From: Gammaproteobacteria bacterium
GTDB lineage: Bacteria; Pseudomonadota; Gammaproteobacteria; SURF-13
DNA: 64,000 bases
NCBI GenBank assembly: GCA_030680605.1
Contig: JAUXUQ010000010.1
Span: forward strand, 212,826 to 276,825
Reading direction: 5' to 3'
Shown here piece by piece: positions 31,774 to 41,073 of this stretch; position 1 is the stretch's first letter, and each line of letters opens with the position of its first letter. Below the pieces are notes generated by a model, which did no database searches, had not been told where the DNA came from, and saw only the letters and a program-made list of their open reading frames with translations. Both the position numbers and the translations under genes were made by a program.

Positions 31774-33006
31774 TTAAAAATTGCCCTGAAACCAACTTCT
31801 CATGCGCCCCCACACGCCCCGGTCAGACTTGAGCCGCCGCTCCGGCCCGGGGCCGCTGCGATGGCGCAGGCCGAACAAGAGCAGGCCGACGCCGGTGGAG
31901 TAGATCGGGTTGCGTACCACGTCCACCAGCCCGCCGATATACTGTGGCAAGCCAATCCGCACAGGCATGTGGAAGATTTCCTCGGCCAGCTCGACCGTGC
32001 CTTCCATTTTGGAGCTGCCGCCAGTGAGTACGATGCCGGCGGCGATCAGGTCTTCGAAGCCGCTGCGCCGGAGTTCGGTCTGCACCAGCGTGAACAGCTC
32101 CTCGAGCCGGGGCTCGACGACTTCCGCAAGGGTCTGACGGGCCAGCCGCCGCGCCGGGCGGTCGCCGACACTCGGCACCTCGATGGTCTCGTCGGCCTGT
32201 GCCAGCTGGGTCAGTGCGCAGGCGTACTTGATCTTGATTTCCTCCGCATGCAGTGTGGGCGTACGCAGGGCCACCGCAATATCGTTGGTGACCTGGTCGC
32301 CGGCGATGGGGATGACGGCAGTGTGGCGGATCGCGCCGCCGGTGAACACGGCGATGTCGGTGGTGCCGCCGCCGATATCTACCAGGCAGACGCCAAGCTC
32401 TTTTTCGTCATCGGTGAGTACTGCGGCACTGGAGGCGAGCTGCTCAAGAATGATGTCGTCCACTTCCAGCCCGCAACGGCGCACGCATTTGATGATGTTC
32501 TGGGCCGCGCTCACTGCCCCGGTGACCAGATGCACCTTGGCCTCCATGCGCACGCCCGACATGCCGATGGGTTCGCGAATGCCTTCCTGGTTGTCGATGA
32601 TGAATTCCTGCGGCAGGATGTGCAGGATGCGTTGATCGGCAGGAATTGCAACCGCGCGCGCAGCGTCAATCACGCGCTCGACATCACTTTGGTGTACTTC
32701 TTTTTCGCTGATGGCTACGATGCCATGCGAGTTGAGGCTGCGGATGTGCGAACCGGCGATGCCGGCATAGACCGAGTGAATCTGGCAGCCGGCCATGAGC
32801 TCGGCTTCTTCCGCCGCGCGCTGTATGGACTGCACGGTGGATTCGATGTTGACCACCACGCCTTTTTTCAGTCCGCGCGAGGGGTGTGAGCCGATGCCGA
32901 TGATTTCAATGCTGCCGTCTGTGGTAATTTCGCCCACGATCGCAACCACTTTGGAGGTGCCGATATCGAGGCCCACGATCAGGTTTTTTTCAGATTTCCT
33001 GGACAT
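31774..33006 (-). CDS. ftsA: Actin-like divisome protein FtsA
   Basis: Tethers FtsZ to the membrane and recruits later division proteins. It has 410 residues from the ATG at 33006, which overlaps the ftsQ stop in a TGATG arrangement. ATP-binding motifs are LIVGLDIGTSKVVAIVGE at the start, VDIGGGTTDIAVFTGG in the middle and VLTGGSSKMEG late. The C-terminal amphipathic membrane helix is GVWGRMRSWFQGNF. It is followed by ftsZ after 96 bases occupied by a repeat hairpin. Confidence 0.97.
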   Translation of the reverse strand: MSRKSEKNLIVGLDIGTSKVVAIVGEITTDGSIEIIGIGSHPSRGLKKGVVVNIESTVQSIQRAAEEAELMAGCQIHSVYAGIAGSHIRSLNSHGIVAISEKEVHQSDVERVIDAARAVAIPADQRILHILPQEFIIDNQEGIREPIGMSGVRMEAKVHLVTGAVSAAQNIIKCVRRCGLEVDDIILEQLASSAAVLTDDEKELGVCLVDIGGGTTDIAVFTGGAIRHTAVIPIAGDQVTNDIAVALRTPTLHAEEIKIKYACALTQLAQADETIEVPSVGDRPARRLARQTLAEVVEPRLEELFTLVQTELRRSGFEDLIAAGIVLTGGSSKMEGTVELAEEIFHMPVRIGLPQYIGGLVDVVRNPIYSTGVGLLLFGLRHRSGPGPERRLKSDRGVWGRMRSWFQGNF

Positions 33007-33950
33007 CAACTATTTCTCCCCGTTGCTGCTGTATTGTCGCCGGATTCCTGTTGCAGCCAGCGTACGGCCAAGCCATTGCTGTAACGTAAATCGATGACGG
33101 CAGGTTGTGTCCCCGCAGCTTGCAAGACTGGCCAGGCGTACACAAAACGCATGAGGCGCGCGTAGCTGTCAGAGCGGCCCAGCGCAAGTTCAATGCCATT
33201 GTCGAGAGTCAGATGAAACGCCCGTCGGGCGTCCTGGGTGAGATGCGTTATTCGCAGCCCCAGCGGCAGCAGTGTCTGGTTCATGGCCTGGTAATGTCCG
33301 AGCAGGGCGCCGTGCGTGTCATGCGGCCCACGGATGGTGGGGAGGCGATCCGGATACGAGGCGAGTTCTGGCGTAAACAGCCTGCCACTGGTGCTGAGCA
33401 GGCCAGTGGCTGCTTCAGCGCCGGTTTCGATCCAGGTGGCGGCGGCGACATGTTCGGTGATGCTCACGCGCAGGGTGTCAGGCCACACGCGCTGTACGTT
33501 GACGCTGCTGACCCAGGGCAATGCCAGCGCGGTGTGGCGGATGCCATCGACATCCACGAGGAGGAAATTGCCGCTGGTCACGGTGGCGAGCTTCTGCTGT
33601 AGTTCCACGGCAGTTACATGGGTAAATCGGCCCTCGATGCGTACCGATATAATCGGCAAGGTGGCAGGGTCGAGCAGCTTTATGCCGAGCACGGCTGCCG
33701 CTGCGGCGAACAGCACGCCCAGCATGACCAGCAGCAGCATGCGCAGACGCGGGCGTTGTTGCGCTACTGGCTGTGGTGTACGGCGCTGTGGTGCGGTGTC
33801 GGTGCGCACGGTGGTATGGAGTACGGGCTCTTTCCGTTGCATATACAACCGGGCGCGCTCAGCCGTATCGCGCGCGAGCGCGGTCGGCATGATGGGCGCA
33901 TGCTCGATCGTGTGGCGCAACGGGCGGATCGTGCCGGCGTTATGCAACAC
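33006..33950 (-). CDS. ftsQ: Cell division protein FtsQ
   Basis: Bitopic divisome hub that binds FtsB and FtsL in the periplasm. It has 314 residues: a long cytoplasmic N-terminus of about 70, a membrane helix at about 70-92, a POTRA domain (ISVRIEGRFTHVTAVELQQK) and the FtsQ beta domain. The start is a GTG at 33950, supported by GGAGG seven bases upstream, and it overlaps the end of ddl by 11 bases. Internal methionines at 33890 or 33842 would shorten only the cytoplasmic part. Confidence 0.94.
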   Translation of the reverse strand: MLHNAGTIRPLRHTIEHAPIMPTALARDTAERARLYMQRKEPVLHTTVRTDTAPQRRTPQPVAQQRPRLRMLLLVMLGVLFAAAAAVLGIKLLDPATLPIISVRIEGRFTHVTAVELQQKLATVTSGNFLLVDVDGIRHTALALPWVSSVNVQRVWPDTLRVSITEHVAAATWIETGAEAATGLLSTSGRLFTPELASYPDRLPTIRGPHDTHGALLGHYQAMNQTLLPLGLRITHLTQDARRAFHLTLDNGIELALGRSDSYARLMRFVYAWPVLQAAGTQPAVIDLRYSNGLAVRWLQQESGDNTAATGRNS

Positions 33951-34902
33951 GGCCAGCCTCCGTTCGGGATGCGGTCAGACTGGTTTCCAGGATGCGCCAC
34001 ACCAAGGTATCGAAATCCATGCCTGCGGCGCGCGCGGCCATAGGCACCAGGCTGTGACTGGTCATGCCGGGCACGGTGTTGGCCTCCAGCAGCCATGGTT
34101 GCCCCTCGGCATCGACCATGAAGTCAACCCGCCCCCAGCCGCTGCAACCGAGCGCTTCGAAGGCGCACACGGCCATTTGTTGCAATTCCCGTTCGTGTTG
34201 CTGGTCGAGTCCGCAGGGGCAGAGGTAGCGTGTGTCATGAGCGACATATTTGGCCTGGTAATCGTAGAATCCCGAAGCCGCTTCGATGCGAATGAGTGGC
34301 AGCGCCTCACTGCCCAGCAGGGAGGCGGTGTATTCGGCACCCTGGATATAGCGTTCGGCTACCACATCGGTATCGTAGGTCAGGGCTGCTTGCCATGCCG
34401 GGCGTAATGCGTCCGGCGTCGTCACCTGTGTGATACCCAGGGTGGAGCCCTCGCGGGCCGGCTTCACGATCAAAGGCAGCCCTATTTCCTGTAGTGAGCG
34501 TGACACGTCATCGGGACGGTTGAGTACCGCGAATTCCGGCGTCGGCAGTCCCAGCGCCTGCCACACCTGCTTGGTGCGTACCTTGTCCATGCCCAGCGCC
34601 GAGCCGAGCACGCCGCTGCCGGTGTAGGGCAGATCGAGCATTTCGAGCGCGCCTTGCAGCACGCCGTCTTCACCGCCACGGCCATGCAATACGATGAAAA
34701 CGCGGTCGAAGCCCCCTTGCTGCAGTGTGCGCAACAATTCAGTGCCGAAGACGTCCAGTGCGTGCGCATCCACGCCTTTGCGTCGTAGCGCTTCAAACAC
34801 GGCCTTGCCACTTTCAAGTGATACCTCACGCTCGGCCGATGTCCCGCCGTATACGACGGCGACCTTGCCGAAGTCGCGGGCGTTAGTGGTGCGCGAATTC
34901 AT
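33940..34902 (-). CDS. ddl: D-alanine--D-alanine ligase
   Basis: ATP-grasp enzyme that makes the D-Ala-D-Ala dipeptide for lipid II. It has 320 residues. It shows the N-terminal motif VAVVYGGTSAEREVSLESG, the active-site lid region, the HGRGGEDGVLQGALEML block and metal-binding residues in VDFMVDAEGQPWLLEANTVP. It corresponds to the DdlB type found in dcw clusters. It starts with an ATGA overlap of the murB stop and overlaps ftsQ. Confidence 0.96.
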   Translation of the reverse strand: MNSRTTNARDFGKVAVVYGGTSAEREVSLESGKAVFEALRRKGVDAHALDVFGTELLRTLQQGGFDRVFIVLHGRGGEDGVLQGALEMLDLPYTGSGVLGSALGMDKVRTKQVWQALGLPTPEFAVLNRPDDVSRSLQEIGLPLIVKPAREGSTLGITQVTTPDALRPAWQAALTYDTDVVAERYIQGAEYTASLLGSEALPLIRIEAASGFYDYQAKYVAHDTRYLCPCGLDQQHERELQQMAVCAFEALGCSGWGRVDFMVDAEGQPWLLEANTVPGMTSHSLVPMAARAAGMDFDTLVWRILETSLTASRTEAGRVA

Positions 34903-35840
34903 GCGTCTGCTCCCGCCGCATACTCACCCACAATGCGCACTTCCGGCACCAGTTGTACGTCACACTGTTGCTGTACGCTGTAGGCAATTTTCCGGATCAG
35001 CGCCTCAATGTCTGCCGCCGTGGCAGTGCCGGTGTTGATGATGAAGTTGGCGTGCTTGTTCGACACGCAGGCACCGCCAATGCACAGACCTTTGAGTCCG
35101 CAGAGCTCGATCAGGCGCGCGGCGTGATCCCCCGGCGGGTTGCGGAACACCGAGCCGGCATTGGGCTGATTGACTGGCTGGGTCTGGTTGCGCTTCTCAA
35201 GCAATTCCTTGATACGTGCGCTGATGGCAGCGTTATTGCCGGGCGCCAGGCGGAAGTGCGCGGCACTGAACCACTCCTCGCCGGGGTGGCGCGGGCGCAC
35301 GCTGCGATAGCCGATGTGAAAATCCTCCGGGGTGCGCAGATGGTGTTCGCCGTGGCGGTCGAGGGTTTCGACAGCACACAGCCACAGCCAGGTTTCGCTG
35401 CCATGGGCGCCGGCATTCATGGCCAGTGCGCCACCCACGGTGCCGGGGATGCCGGCCAGGAATTCGATACCGGCAAGCCCTGCGCGCGCAGCAAAGCGCG
35501 CCACCTTGGCGCAGGCCACGCCCGCCTCGGCGCGCACCGTGCGCGCGTCGATCTGGGTAAGCTCGTTGAGTGCACCGCTGACGCTAATCACGCTGCCGGT
35601 AAAGCCGCCATCGCGTACCAGCAGATTGCTGCCAAGGCCGAGCCACAGCAGGGGCTCGGCCGCAGGTAATTGACGCAGAAACTGCCCCAGGTCGTTGAGG
35701 TCGGCGGGTTGAAAAAAGTGCTGCGCAGGACCACCCACACGCCAGGACGTGTGACGCGCCATGGGCTCGTCGTGGCGTAGTGTCCCGCGCAGCTTAAACG
35801 TCGCCATTGGGGAGTTGTGATGATGGAGCTCTACGTTCAT
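34899..35840 (-). CDS. murB: UDP-N-acetylenolpyruvoylglucosamine reductase
   Basis: FAD enzyme that reduces enolpyruvyl-UDP-GlcNAc to UDP-MurNAc. It has 313 residues. The FAD-binding motif is [17 protein letters not shown], the catalytic Ser/Arg region is [19 protein letters not shown], and the substrate block [20 protein letters not shown] is intact. It lacks the extra Tyr-loop insert of the E. coli type I enzyme and looks like the shorter type II form. The first 11 residues (to Met12) may be dispensable; the ATG at 35840 overlaps the murC stop by 4 bases. Confidence 0.95.
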   Translation of the reverse strand: MNVELHHHNSPMATFKLRGTLRHDEPMARHTSWRVGGPAQHFFQPADLNDLGQFLRQLPAAEPLLWLGLGSNLLVRDGGFTGSVISVSGALNELTQIDARTVRAEAGVACAKVARFAARAGLAGIEFLAGIPGTVGGALAMNAGAHGSETWLWLCAVETLDRHGEHHLRTPEDFHIGYRSVRPRHPGEEWFSAAHFRLAPGNNAAISARIKELLEKRNQTQPVNQPNAGSVFRNPPGDHAARLIELCGLKGLCIGGACVSNKHANFIINTGTATAADIEALIRKIAYSVQQQCDVQLVPEVRIVGEYAAGADA

Positions 35841-37309
35841 GGGCGTCCATTCCCGTGCTGCGTGCTACGATGATTCTGTTTCAACGGCGTGACCGGTTGC
35901 GATACTGCTGCAAGCTGCTGTGGCAGGGTCGCCGCAACGGTACCGATATCGCCCGCGCCCAGCGTGAGCAGTACATCGCCATCGGCGAGCAGGGCAGCGA
36001 GTGTCCCGGCTAGTTCGGCGGCGTGTTCGACGAACACCGGTTCGATCTTGCCGCGCACGCGAATGGCGCGCGCCAGTGCACGGCCGTCGGCGCCGGTAAT
36101 CGTTGTTTCGCCTGCGGCATACACCTCGGTCAGCACCAGTGCGTCGACCTCGGACAGTACGCGCGCGAAGTCGTCAAACAGGTCGCGGGTACGGCTGTAG
36201 CGATGCGGCTGGAAGGCAACCAGCAGGCGCCGCTGTGGCCAGCCGTCACGGATGGCCTGTACCGTGGCGGCGATTTCGCGCGGGTGATGGCCGTAGTCGT
36301 CGATGATCAGCACCTTGCCCTTGGGCGTGACGATCTCGCCCTGCACCTGCATGCGTCGTGCGATGCCCTGGAAGCCTTCAAGCGCGTGCTGGATGGCGGC
36401 ATCGGGGACGCCGACTTCGTGCGCTACAGCCATGGCGGCGAGCGCATTCAGTACATTGTGGCGGCCCGGCAGGTTGAGTGTGACCGGTAACCACGCCTTG
36501 CCGCCGCGCCTGACCTTGAAGTGGGTGCGCGCCTGCTCCTGATGGATATCTTGCGCGCAAACATCGGCGTCGGAGGTAAATCCATAGGTAAGCATGGGGC
36601 GCGTCACCTGCGGCAGAATTTCCTGTACCACCGGGTCGTCCACACACAGCACGGCCAGCCCGTAAAATGGCAAGTGATGCAGAAATTCGATGAAGGTCTG
36701 GCGCAGGCGCGTGAAGTCGCCGCCGTAGGTGTCCATGTGGTCGGCATCAATGTTGGTGACCACGGAGATCATGGGTTGCAGATATAAAAACGAGGCATCG
36801 CTTTCGTCTGCTTCAGCGACCAGATATTGGCCCGCACCCAGACGGGCATGCACGCCGGCGCTGTTCAGGCGGCCACCGATCACGAAGGTGGGGTCGAGCC
36901 CGCCTTCAGCGAGCAGGCTCGCGACCAGGCTGGTGGTGGTGGTCTTGCCGTGCGTGCCCGCAACCGCAATGCCGTGGCGAAAACGCATGAGTTCGGCCAG
37001 CATTTCGGCGCGCGGTACCACCGGGATGCGGCGTGCACGTGCCGCCACGACTTCAGGGTTGTCGTTCTTGACGGCGGTCGAAGTGACGGCAACATCGGCG
37101 TCCTGAACATGACGCGCCGCATGGCCGATCGCTATCTGCGCGCCGAGCTCGGCAAGGCGGCGGGTCATGGCGTTCGGGTGTAGATCGGAGCCGGAGACCT
37201 GGTAGCCCAGGTTGAGCAGGACTTCGGCAATGCCGCCCATGCCGGCCCCGCCGATGCCGATAAAATGGATGCGGCGCATACGACCCATGCCCAGGCGCGT
37301 GTCAGACAT
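35837..37309 (-). CDS. murC: UDP-N-acetylmuramate--L-alanine ligase
   Basis: Adds the first amino acid of the stem peptide. It has 490 residues from the ATG at 37309 ([20 protein letters not shown]), which has GGAGG seven bases upstream and overlaps murG by 8. A longer frame to 37441 reads through murG codons and is rejected. Motifs: [14 protein letters not shown] (Rossmann), P-loop [14 protein letters not shown] near residue 115, and [13 protein letters not shown]. It ends in an ATGA overlap with murB. Confidence 0.97.
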   Translation of the reverse strand: MSDTRLGMGRMRRIHFIGIGGAGMGGIAEVLLNLGYQVSGSDLHPNAMTRRLAELGAQIAIGHAARHVQDADVAVTSTAVKNDNPEVVAARARRIPVVPRAEMLAELMRFRHGIAVAGTHGKTTTTSLVASLLAEGGLDPTFVIGGRLNSAGVHARLGAGQYLVAEADESDASFLYLQPMISVVTNIDADHMDTYGGDFTRLRQTFIEFLHHLPFYGLAVLCVDDPVVQEILPQVTRPMLTYGFTSDADVCAQDIHQEQARTHFKVRRGGKAWLPVTLNLPGRHNVLNALAAMAVAHEVGVPDAAIQHALEGFQGIARRMQVQGEIVTPKGKVLIIDDYGHHPREIAATVQAIRDGWPQRRLLVAFQPHRYSRTRDLFDDFARVLSEVDALVLTEVYAAGETTITGADGRALARAIRVRGKIEPVFVEHAAELAGTLAALLADGDVLLTLGAGDIGTVAATLPQQLAAVSQPVTPLKQNHRSTQHGNGRP

Positions 37310-38369
37310 GCGCCACCTCCCGACACACGTCGGTAACACGGGTGGCGGCATCGGGCCGGGCCAGCCGGTGTGCTGCCGCAGCCATGGCGCGTACTCGTTC
37401 TGGTGTGCGCTGGAGATCGGCGAGCAGCGTTGCAAGCGCATGCGGTGTCAATTGCGATTGTGGTACCAGCAGCGCAGCATTCGCATCCGTGAGGTAACGC
37501 GCGTTGTGGGTCTGGTGATCATCTACTGCGAACGGGTACGGCACCAGAATGGAGGCAACGCCGGCGCAGGCCAGCTCGGCAATAGTCAATGCGCCGGCGC
37601 GACACAGCACCAGATCGGCCCAACTGTAGGCCGCTGCCATGTCATCAATAAAGGGCTCAAGCCGTGCAGTCACGTGGGCGGCACGGTATTCCTGCTGGGC
37701 TGTTGCAAGGTGCTCGGCTCCCGTCTGGTGCCACACCTCGGGTCGTTGCGCGGTGGCCAGTGTGGCCAAGGCGCGCGGCATCACTTCGTTCAGGGCGCGT
37801 GCGCCACGGCTGCCGCCCAGCACCAGCAGGCGCAGCGGCCCGGGGCGACCCGGGCGGGTGAGGCTGGCCAGTGTGGCAATCGCCACCCGTACCGGATTGC
37901 CGGTGTGCTGCGGATGATATTTTGTGTGCAGGCTGCCGGGGAAGGCCTCCAGCACACGGCTGGCAATGGGAGCCAGCAGACGGTTGGTGAGGCCTGCAAT
38001 GCTGTTCTGTTCGTGTATCACCAGGGGCTTGTCGAGCAACCAGGCCACCAGGCCGCCCGGTCCGGTCACGAAGCCGCCCATGCCGAGTACCAGTGTGGGC
38101 TTGAGCCGTGTGATGAGCATCAAGGCCTGCAGGAATGCCAGCCCGAGTTTATAGGGCGCCAGTACCCAGCTTAAAATGCCTTTGCCGCGCAGCCCGCTGA
38201 CCGCGATGAATGAAATCGGAAATCCGGCGCGCGGCACGATGTCCGCCTCCAGCCCCGCGCGCGTGCCGAGCCACAATACTTCACAGCCTTGTGTCTTTAA
38301 TTCTTCTGCCACTGCCAAGGCCGGAAAAATGTGGCCACCGGTGCCACCTGCCATGATGAGCACCCTCAT
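37302..38369 (-). CDS. murG: Lipid II synthase (undecaprenyl-PP-MurNAc-pentapeptide GlcNAc transferase)
   Basis: Peripheral membrane GT-B enzyme that adds GlcNAc to lipid I. It has 355 residues from the ATG at 38369 ([20 protein letters not shown]). Glycine loops [18 protein letters not shown] and the donor-site block [15 protein letters not shown] are intact. Unusually, the gene is preceded by a 43-codon frame (38366-38497) that begins with a near copy of this N-terminus and ends in an ATGA overlap with this start. A longer in-frame start at 38423 lies inside that segment and is not used. Confidence 0.96.
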   Translation of the reverse strand: MRVLIMAGGTGGHIFPALAVAEELKTQGCEVLWLGTRAGLEADIVPRAGFPISFIAVSGLRGKGILSWVLAPYKLGLAFLQALMLITRLKPTLVLGMGGFVTGPGGLVAWLLDKPLVIHEQNSIAGLTNRLLAPIASRVLEAFPGSLHTKYHPQHTGNPVRVAIATLASLTRPGRPGPLRLLVLGGSRGARALNEVMPRALATLATAQRPEVWHQTGAEHLATAQQEYRAAHVTARLEPFIDDMAAAYSWADLVLCRAGALTIAELACAGVASILVPYPFAVDDHQTHNARYLTDANAALLVPQSQLTPHALATLLADLQRTPERVRAMAAAAHRLARPDAATRVTDVCREVAHV

Positions 38370-38497
38370 AGCCAGGCACCCGGATATGCAACCATCCCTG
38401 GTGCAGTCGCCCGGCCATGCCATTCATGGCATGGCGCTGGTTGCGCCGCAACTCGCCCGCCGGTGCCGCCCGCCATGATGATTACACGTGCTGCCAT
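38366..38497 (-). pseudogene. Vestigial second murG 5' end (43-codon frame) between ftsW and murG
   Basis: The frame starts at an ATG (38497) inside the end of ftsW and reads [20 protein letters not shown], then PCHEWHGRATAPGMVAYPGA, ending WL. Its first 14 residues copy the MurG start ([13 protein letters not shown]), and the DNA of this stretch closely resembles 38334-38369. The remainder is unlike MurG and contains a 22-base palindrome (38414-38435). It is most simply a duplicated or replaced murG start. The TGA overlaps the murG ATG, so ribosomes finishing this frame could reinitiate on murG. Confidence 0.7.
38414..38435. repeat. 22-base near-perfect palindrome GCCATGCCAT-TC-ATGGCATGGC
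   Basis: Ten-base arms are fully complementary with a 2-base centre. It sits in the extra segment between the vestigial and real murG starts, 45 bases before the murG ATG, and could form a hairpin in the mRNA near the murG start. Confidence 0.8.
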
Positions 38498-39663
38498 GCG
38501 GGCCTCCCCATGGCATGTGTGCCTGCTGCGGGTGAGCGCTGTGGCATGCGCAACTCGTGGTGTACGCGCAGCAGCAGGGCGACAGCGACACAGCTGGCCA
38601 CCATACTGCTGCCGCCATAGCTCATGAACGGCAGCGTGAGGCCCTTGGTCGGCAACAGCCCCATATTCACGCCCAGATTGATGGTGGCGGCGAGCGCTAT
38701 CCAGAGGCCGATGCCCCAGGCCAGATAGGCCGCAAAATAGTTGCTTCTGATCAACGCCAGTTGTGCGAGGGCGAAGGCGCGCCACACGACGACAGCGAAC
38801 AGTGCAATGACCGTCAGCACGCCGACCAGTCCCAGCTCTTCGGCCAGCACGGCAAACAGGAAATCGGTGTGCGCCTCCGGCAGATAAAACAGTTTCTGCA
38901 CACTGGCGCCCAGCCCGACGCCAAGCCAGTCGCCGCGTCCGAAGGCGATCAGTGCCTGCGTCAACTGGAAGCCGCTGTCGAAGGGGTCGGCCCAGGGATT
39001 GAGAAAAGTGGTGAGCCGTTGCAGGCGGTAGGGCGCGGCAAAGGCGAGGGCGCCGAAGGCGAGCACGGCGAGGCTGAGCAGTGTGCCAAACTGCCACAGG
39101 CGTGCGCCGGCAAGAAACAGCATGCCGAGGGCGGTGGCGAGTATGACCAGGGCCGCACCGAAATCGGGTTCAGCCAGCAATAGCGCGGCCATTACGACAA
39201 ACAGCATCATCGGCCTGAAAAATCCCTGCAACGAGTTGCGCACCTCCGCGCCATGGCGCACCAGATAACCCGCGAGGTAGATCACCACCAGCAGCTTGGC
39301 GAACTCTGAAGGCTGCAGCTTTACCGGGCCGAGCGGGAGCCAGCGCATGCTGCCGTTCACCGCGTGCCCGACGCCGGGTACCAGCACCAGTATCAGCAAC
39401 AGCAGGCCGAACAGCAGCAGCGGCGCGCCGTACTTTTCCCAGTAGACCAGGCGAATGCGCCATACTGCCAGCGCGCACAGCAGACCGACGCCGAGGTACG
39501 CGGCCTGACGCAACAAAAAATAAAATGGCTGGCCAGTGGCGCGTTCGGCGCTGGTGATGGAGCTGGAGGCCACCATGACCAGGCCGAGGGCAAGCAGCGC
39601 GAGCGTAGCGCCGAGTAGCCAGGCATCGACGTTGCGCAAGGTGGCGGGCGAAGCCTGGCTCAT
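38482..39663 (-). CDS. ftsW: Septal SEDS peptidoglycan polymerase FtsW
   Basis: Partner of FtsI that polymerises septal peptidoglycan. It has 393 residues with ten hydrophobic segments. The SEDS signature block is FYLPEAHTDFLFAVLAEELG, and the C-terminal block is GLTLPFMSYGGSSMVASCVA. The position between murD and murG in the dcw cluster distinguishes it from RodA. It starts in an ATGA overlap with murD. Its last 16 bases overlap the vestigial murG frame. Confidence 0.97.
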   Translation of the reverse strand: MSQASPATLRNVDAWLLGATLALLALGLVMVASSSITSAERATGQPFYFLLRQAAYLGVGLLCALAVWRIRLVYWEKYGAPLLLFGLLLLILVLVPGVGHAVNGSMRWLPLGPVKLQPSEFAKLLVVIYLAGYLVRHGAEVRNSLQGFFRPMMLFVVMAALLLAEPDFGAALVILATALGMLFLAGARLWQFGTLLSLAVLAFGALAFAAPYRLQRLTTFLNPWADPFDSGFQLTQALIAFGRGDWLGVGLGASVQKLFYLPEAHTDFLFAVLAEELGLVGVLTVIALFAVVVWRAFALAQLALIRSNYFAAYLAWGIGLWIALAATINLGVNMGLLPTKGLTLPFMSYGGSSMVASCVAVALLLRVHHELRMPQRSPAAGTHAMGRPAWQHV

Positions 39664-41060
39664 GATGAGGACTCCCCCAGGCAGGCGTGCACAGCGGCGG
39701 TAAATACACGGCCGCGTTCTTCGTAGCCGCTGTACATGTCAAAGCTGGCGCAGGCCGGCGACAGCAGCACGGTATCACCTGTACGCGCGAGATGTTGTGC
39801 CTTGCGTACGGCGTCTTTCATGTCGTGCGCCTGCACCAGTGCTGTGGTGTTTGCGAGTGCCGTGGTGATGGCAGGTGCATCGCGGCCGAGCAACACCACT
39901 GCCCGTGCATAGCGGCTGACGGCATCGCGCAGAATGGAAAAGTCGGCGTTTTTACCGTCTCCGCCGGCGATCAGCACAATCTTGCCTGTGCCCGGCGTCC
40001 TGCCTCCCGCAACACTCAGCCCTCCCTGGCTGGCGCCGAGGCCGGACAATGCGGCCAGTGTGGCGCCCACGTTGGTGCCCTTGGAGTCGTTGTACCAGGC
40101 AATGCCATCGCACTCGGCTACCCACTGCGAGCGGTGGGGCAGGCCAGCGAACTCTTGCAAAGCATCGAGCATCGCGCGCAGGGGCAGGCCTATGGTGCTG
40201 CCCAGTGCCAGCGCGGCAAGTGCATTGGCAATGTTGTGGTCGCCCTTGATGCGTAACGCGCTTGCGGGCAGCAGGTTTTTGTCGCCGGCTGCCAGCCAGC
40301 GTTCGCCCTGCGCAGTACGCACGCCGAAATCGCCTGCCTGCGGCTCTGCCAGCGTGAAACCAACACAGTTGCGGCCTGGCTCCGCCATGGCCGCTACCCA
40401 CGCATCGTCACGATTGACGACCATGACGCCACTGCCGTGATAGATGCGCTGCTTGGCCGCTGCATAGCTTGCGAGATCGGGATAACGATCCATGTGATCA
40501 GGGGTGAGGTTGAGCACGGTGGCGGTAGCGGCACTGAGTGAGCGCGTGGTCTCCAGCTGAAAGCTGGACAACTCCAGCACATAGAGTTCAGGCGGAGTGT
40601 CGTCGAGCAGGTCGAGCGCTGGCGTGCCGAGATTGCCGCCTACGCGCACGTTGCGCCCGGCGCGCTGGGCCATGTTGCCGAGCAGTGTGGTGACAGTACT
40701 CTTGCCGTTGGAGCCGGTGATGGCCACCGTCGGTGCATGCGCATTCAGCGCAAACAGCTCGATATCGCCGATAATCTCGATGCCATGAGACTGTGCGGCA
40801 GCGAGCGCGGGTTCGCGCAGACTTACGCCGGGGCTTGCGATGATCTGGCGTGCGTGCAAACAGGCGTCTGCGTCCAGACCGTTCAGGCGCAGTGGTGCAT
40901 CGGGAAATTCCTTGCGCAAGGTGGCGAGGCCGGGTGGTTCGGCGCGGCTGTCGGTTACGGCAAACGACATGCCGCGCCGGTGCAGGAAACGTGCGACCGA
41001 AAGCCCGGTCTTGCCAAGGCCGACGATCAGGGTCTCTGGCAGTGCTGTGTTGGTTGTCAT
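39660..41060 (-). CDS. murD: UDP-N-acetylmuramoylalanine--D-glutamate ligase
   Basis: Adds D-glutamate to the stem peptide. It has 466 residues from the ATG at 41060 (MTTNTALPETLIVGLGKTGL); an ATG four codons earlier (41072) is also possible and would leave only one base after the mraY stop. Motifs: IVGLGKTGLSVARFL, P-loop ITGSNGKSTVTTLLG (about residue 115), and the C-terminal binding region LLSPACASFDMYSGYEERG. It ends in an ATGA overlap with ftsW. Confidence 0.96.
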   Translation of the reverse strand: MTTNTALPETLIVGLGKTGLSVARFLHRRGMSFAVTDSRAEPPGLATLRKEFPDAPLRLNGLDADACLHARQIIASPGVSLREPALAAAQSHGIEIIGDIELFALNAHAPTVAITGSNGKSTVTTLLGNMAQRAGRNVRVGGNLGTPALDLLDDTPPELYVLELSSFQLETTRSLSAATATVLNLTPDHMDRYPDLASYAAAKQRIYHGSGVMVVNRDDAWVAAMAEPGRNCVGFTLAEPQAGDFGVRTAQGERWLAAGDKNLLPASALRIKGDHNIANALAALALGSTIGLPLRAMLDALQEFAGLPHRSQWVAECDGIAWYNDSKGTNVGATLAALSGLGASQGGLSVAGGRTPGTGKIVLIAGGDGKNADFSILRDAVSRYARAVVLLGRDAPAITTALANTTALVQAHDMKDAVRKAQHLARTGDTVLLSPACASFDMYSGYEERGRVFTAAVHACLGESSS

Positions 41061-41073
41061 GACAGCCGCCATT

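Noticed and set aside
31861-32889. A 342-codon open frame on the plus strand opposite ftsA
   Set aside because: FtsA is intact with all motifs on the other strand; the antisense frame has no recognisable motif.
38366-39097. A 243-codon minus-strand frame ending at the murG start
   Set aside because: Only its last 43 codons, after the ATG at 38497, are meaningful; the rest is an out-of-phase shadow of ftsW.
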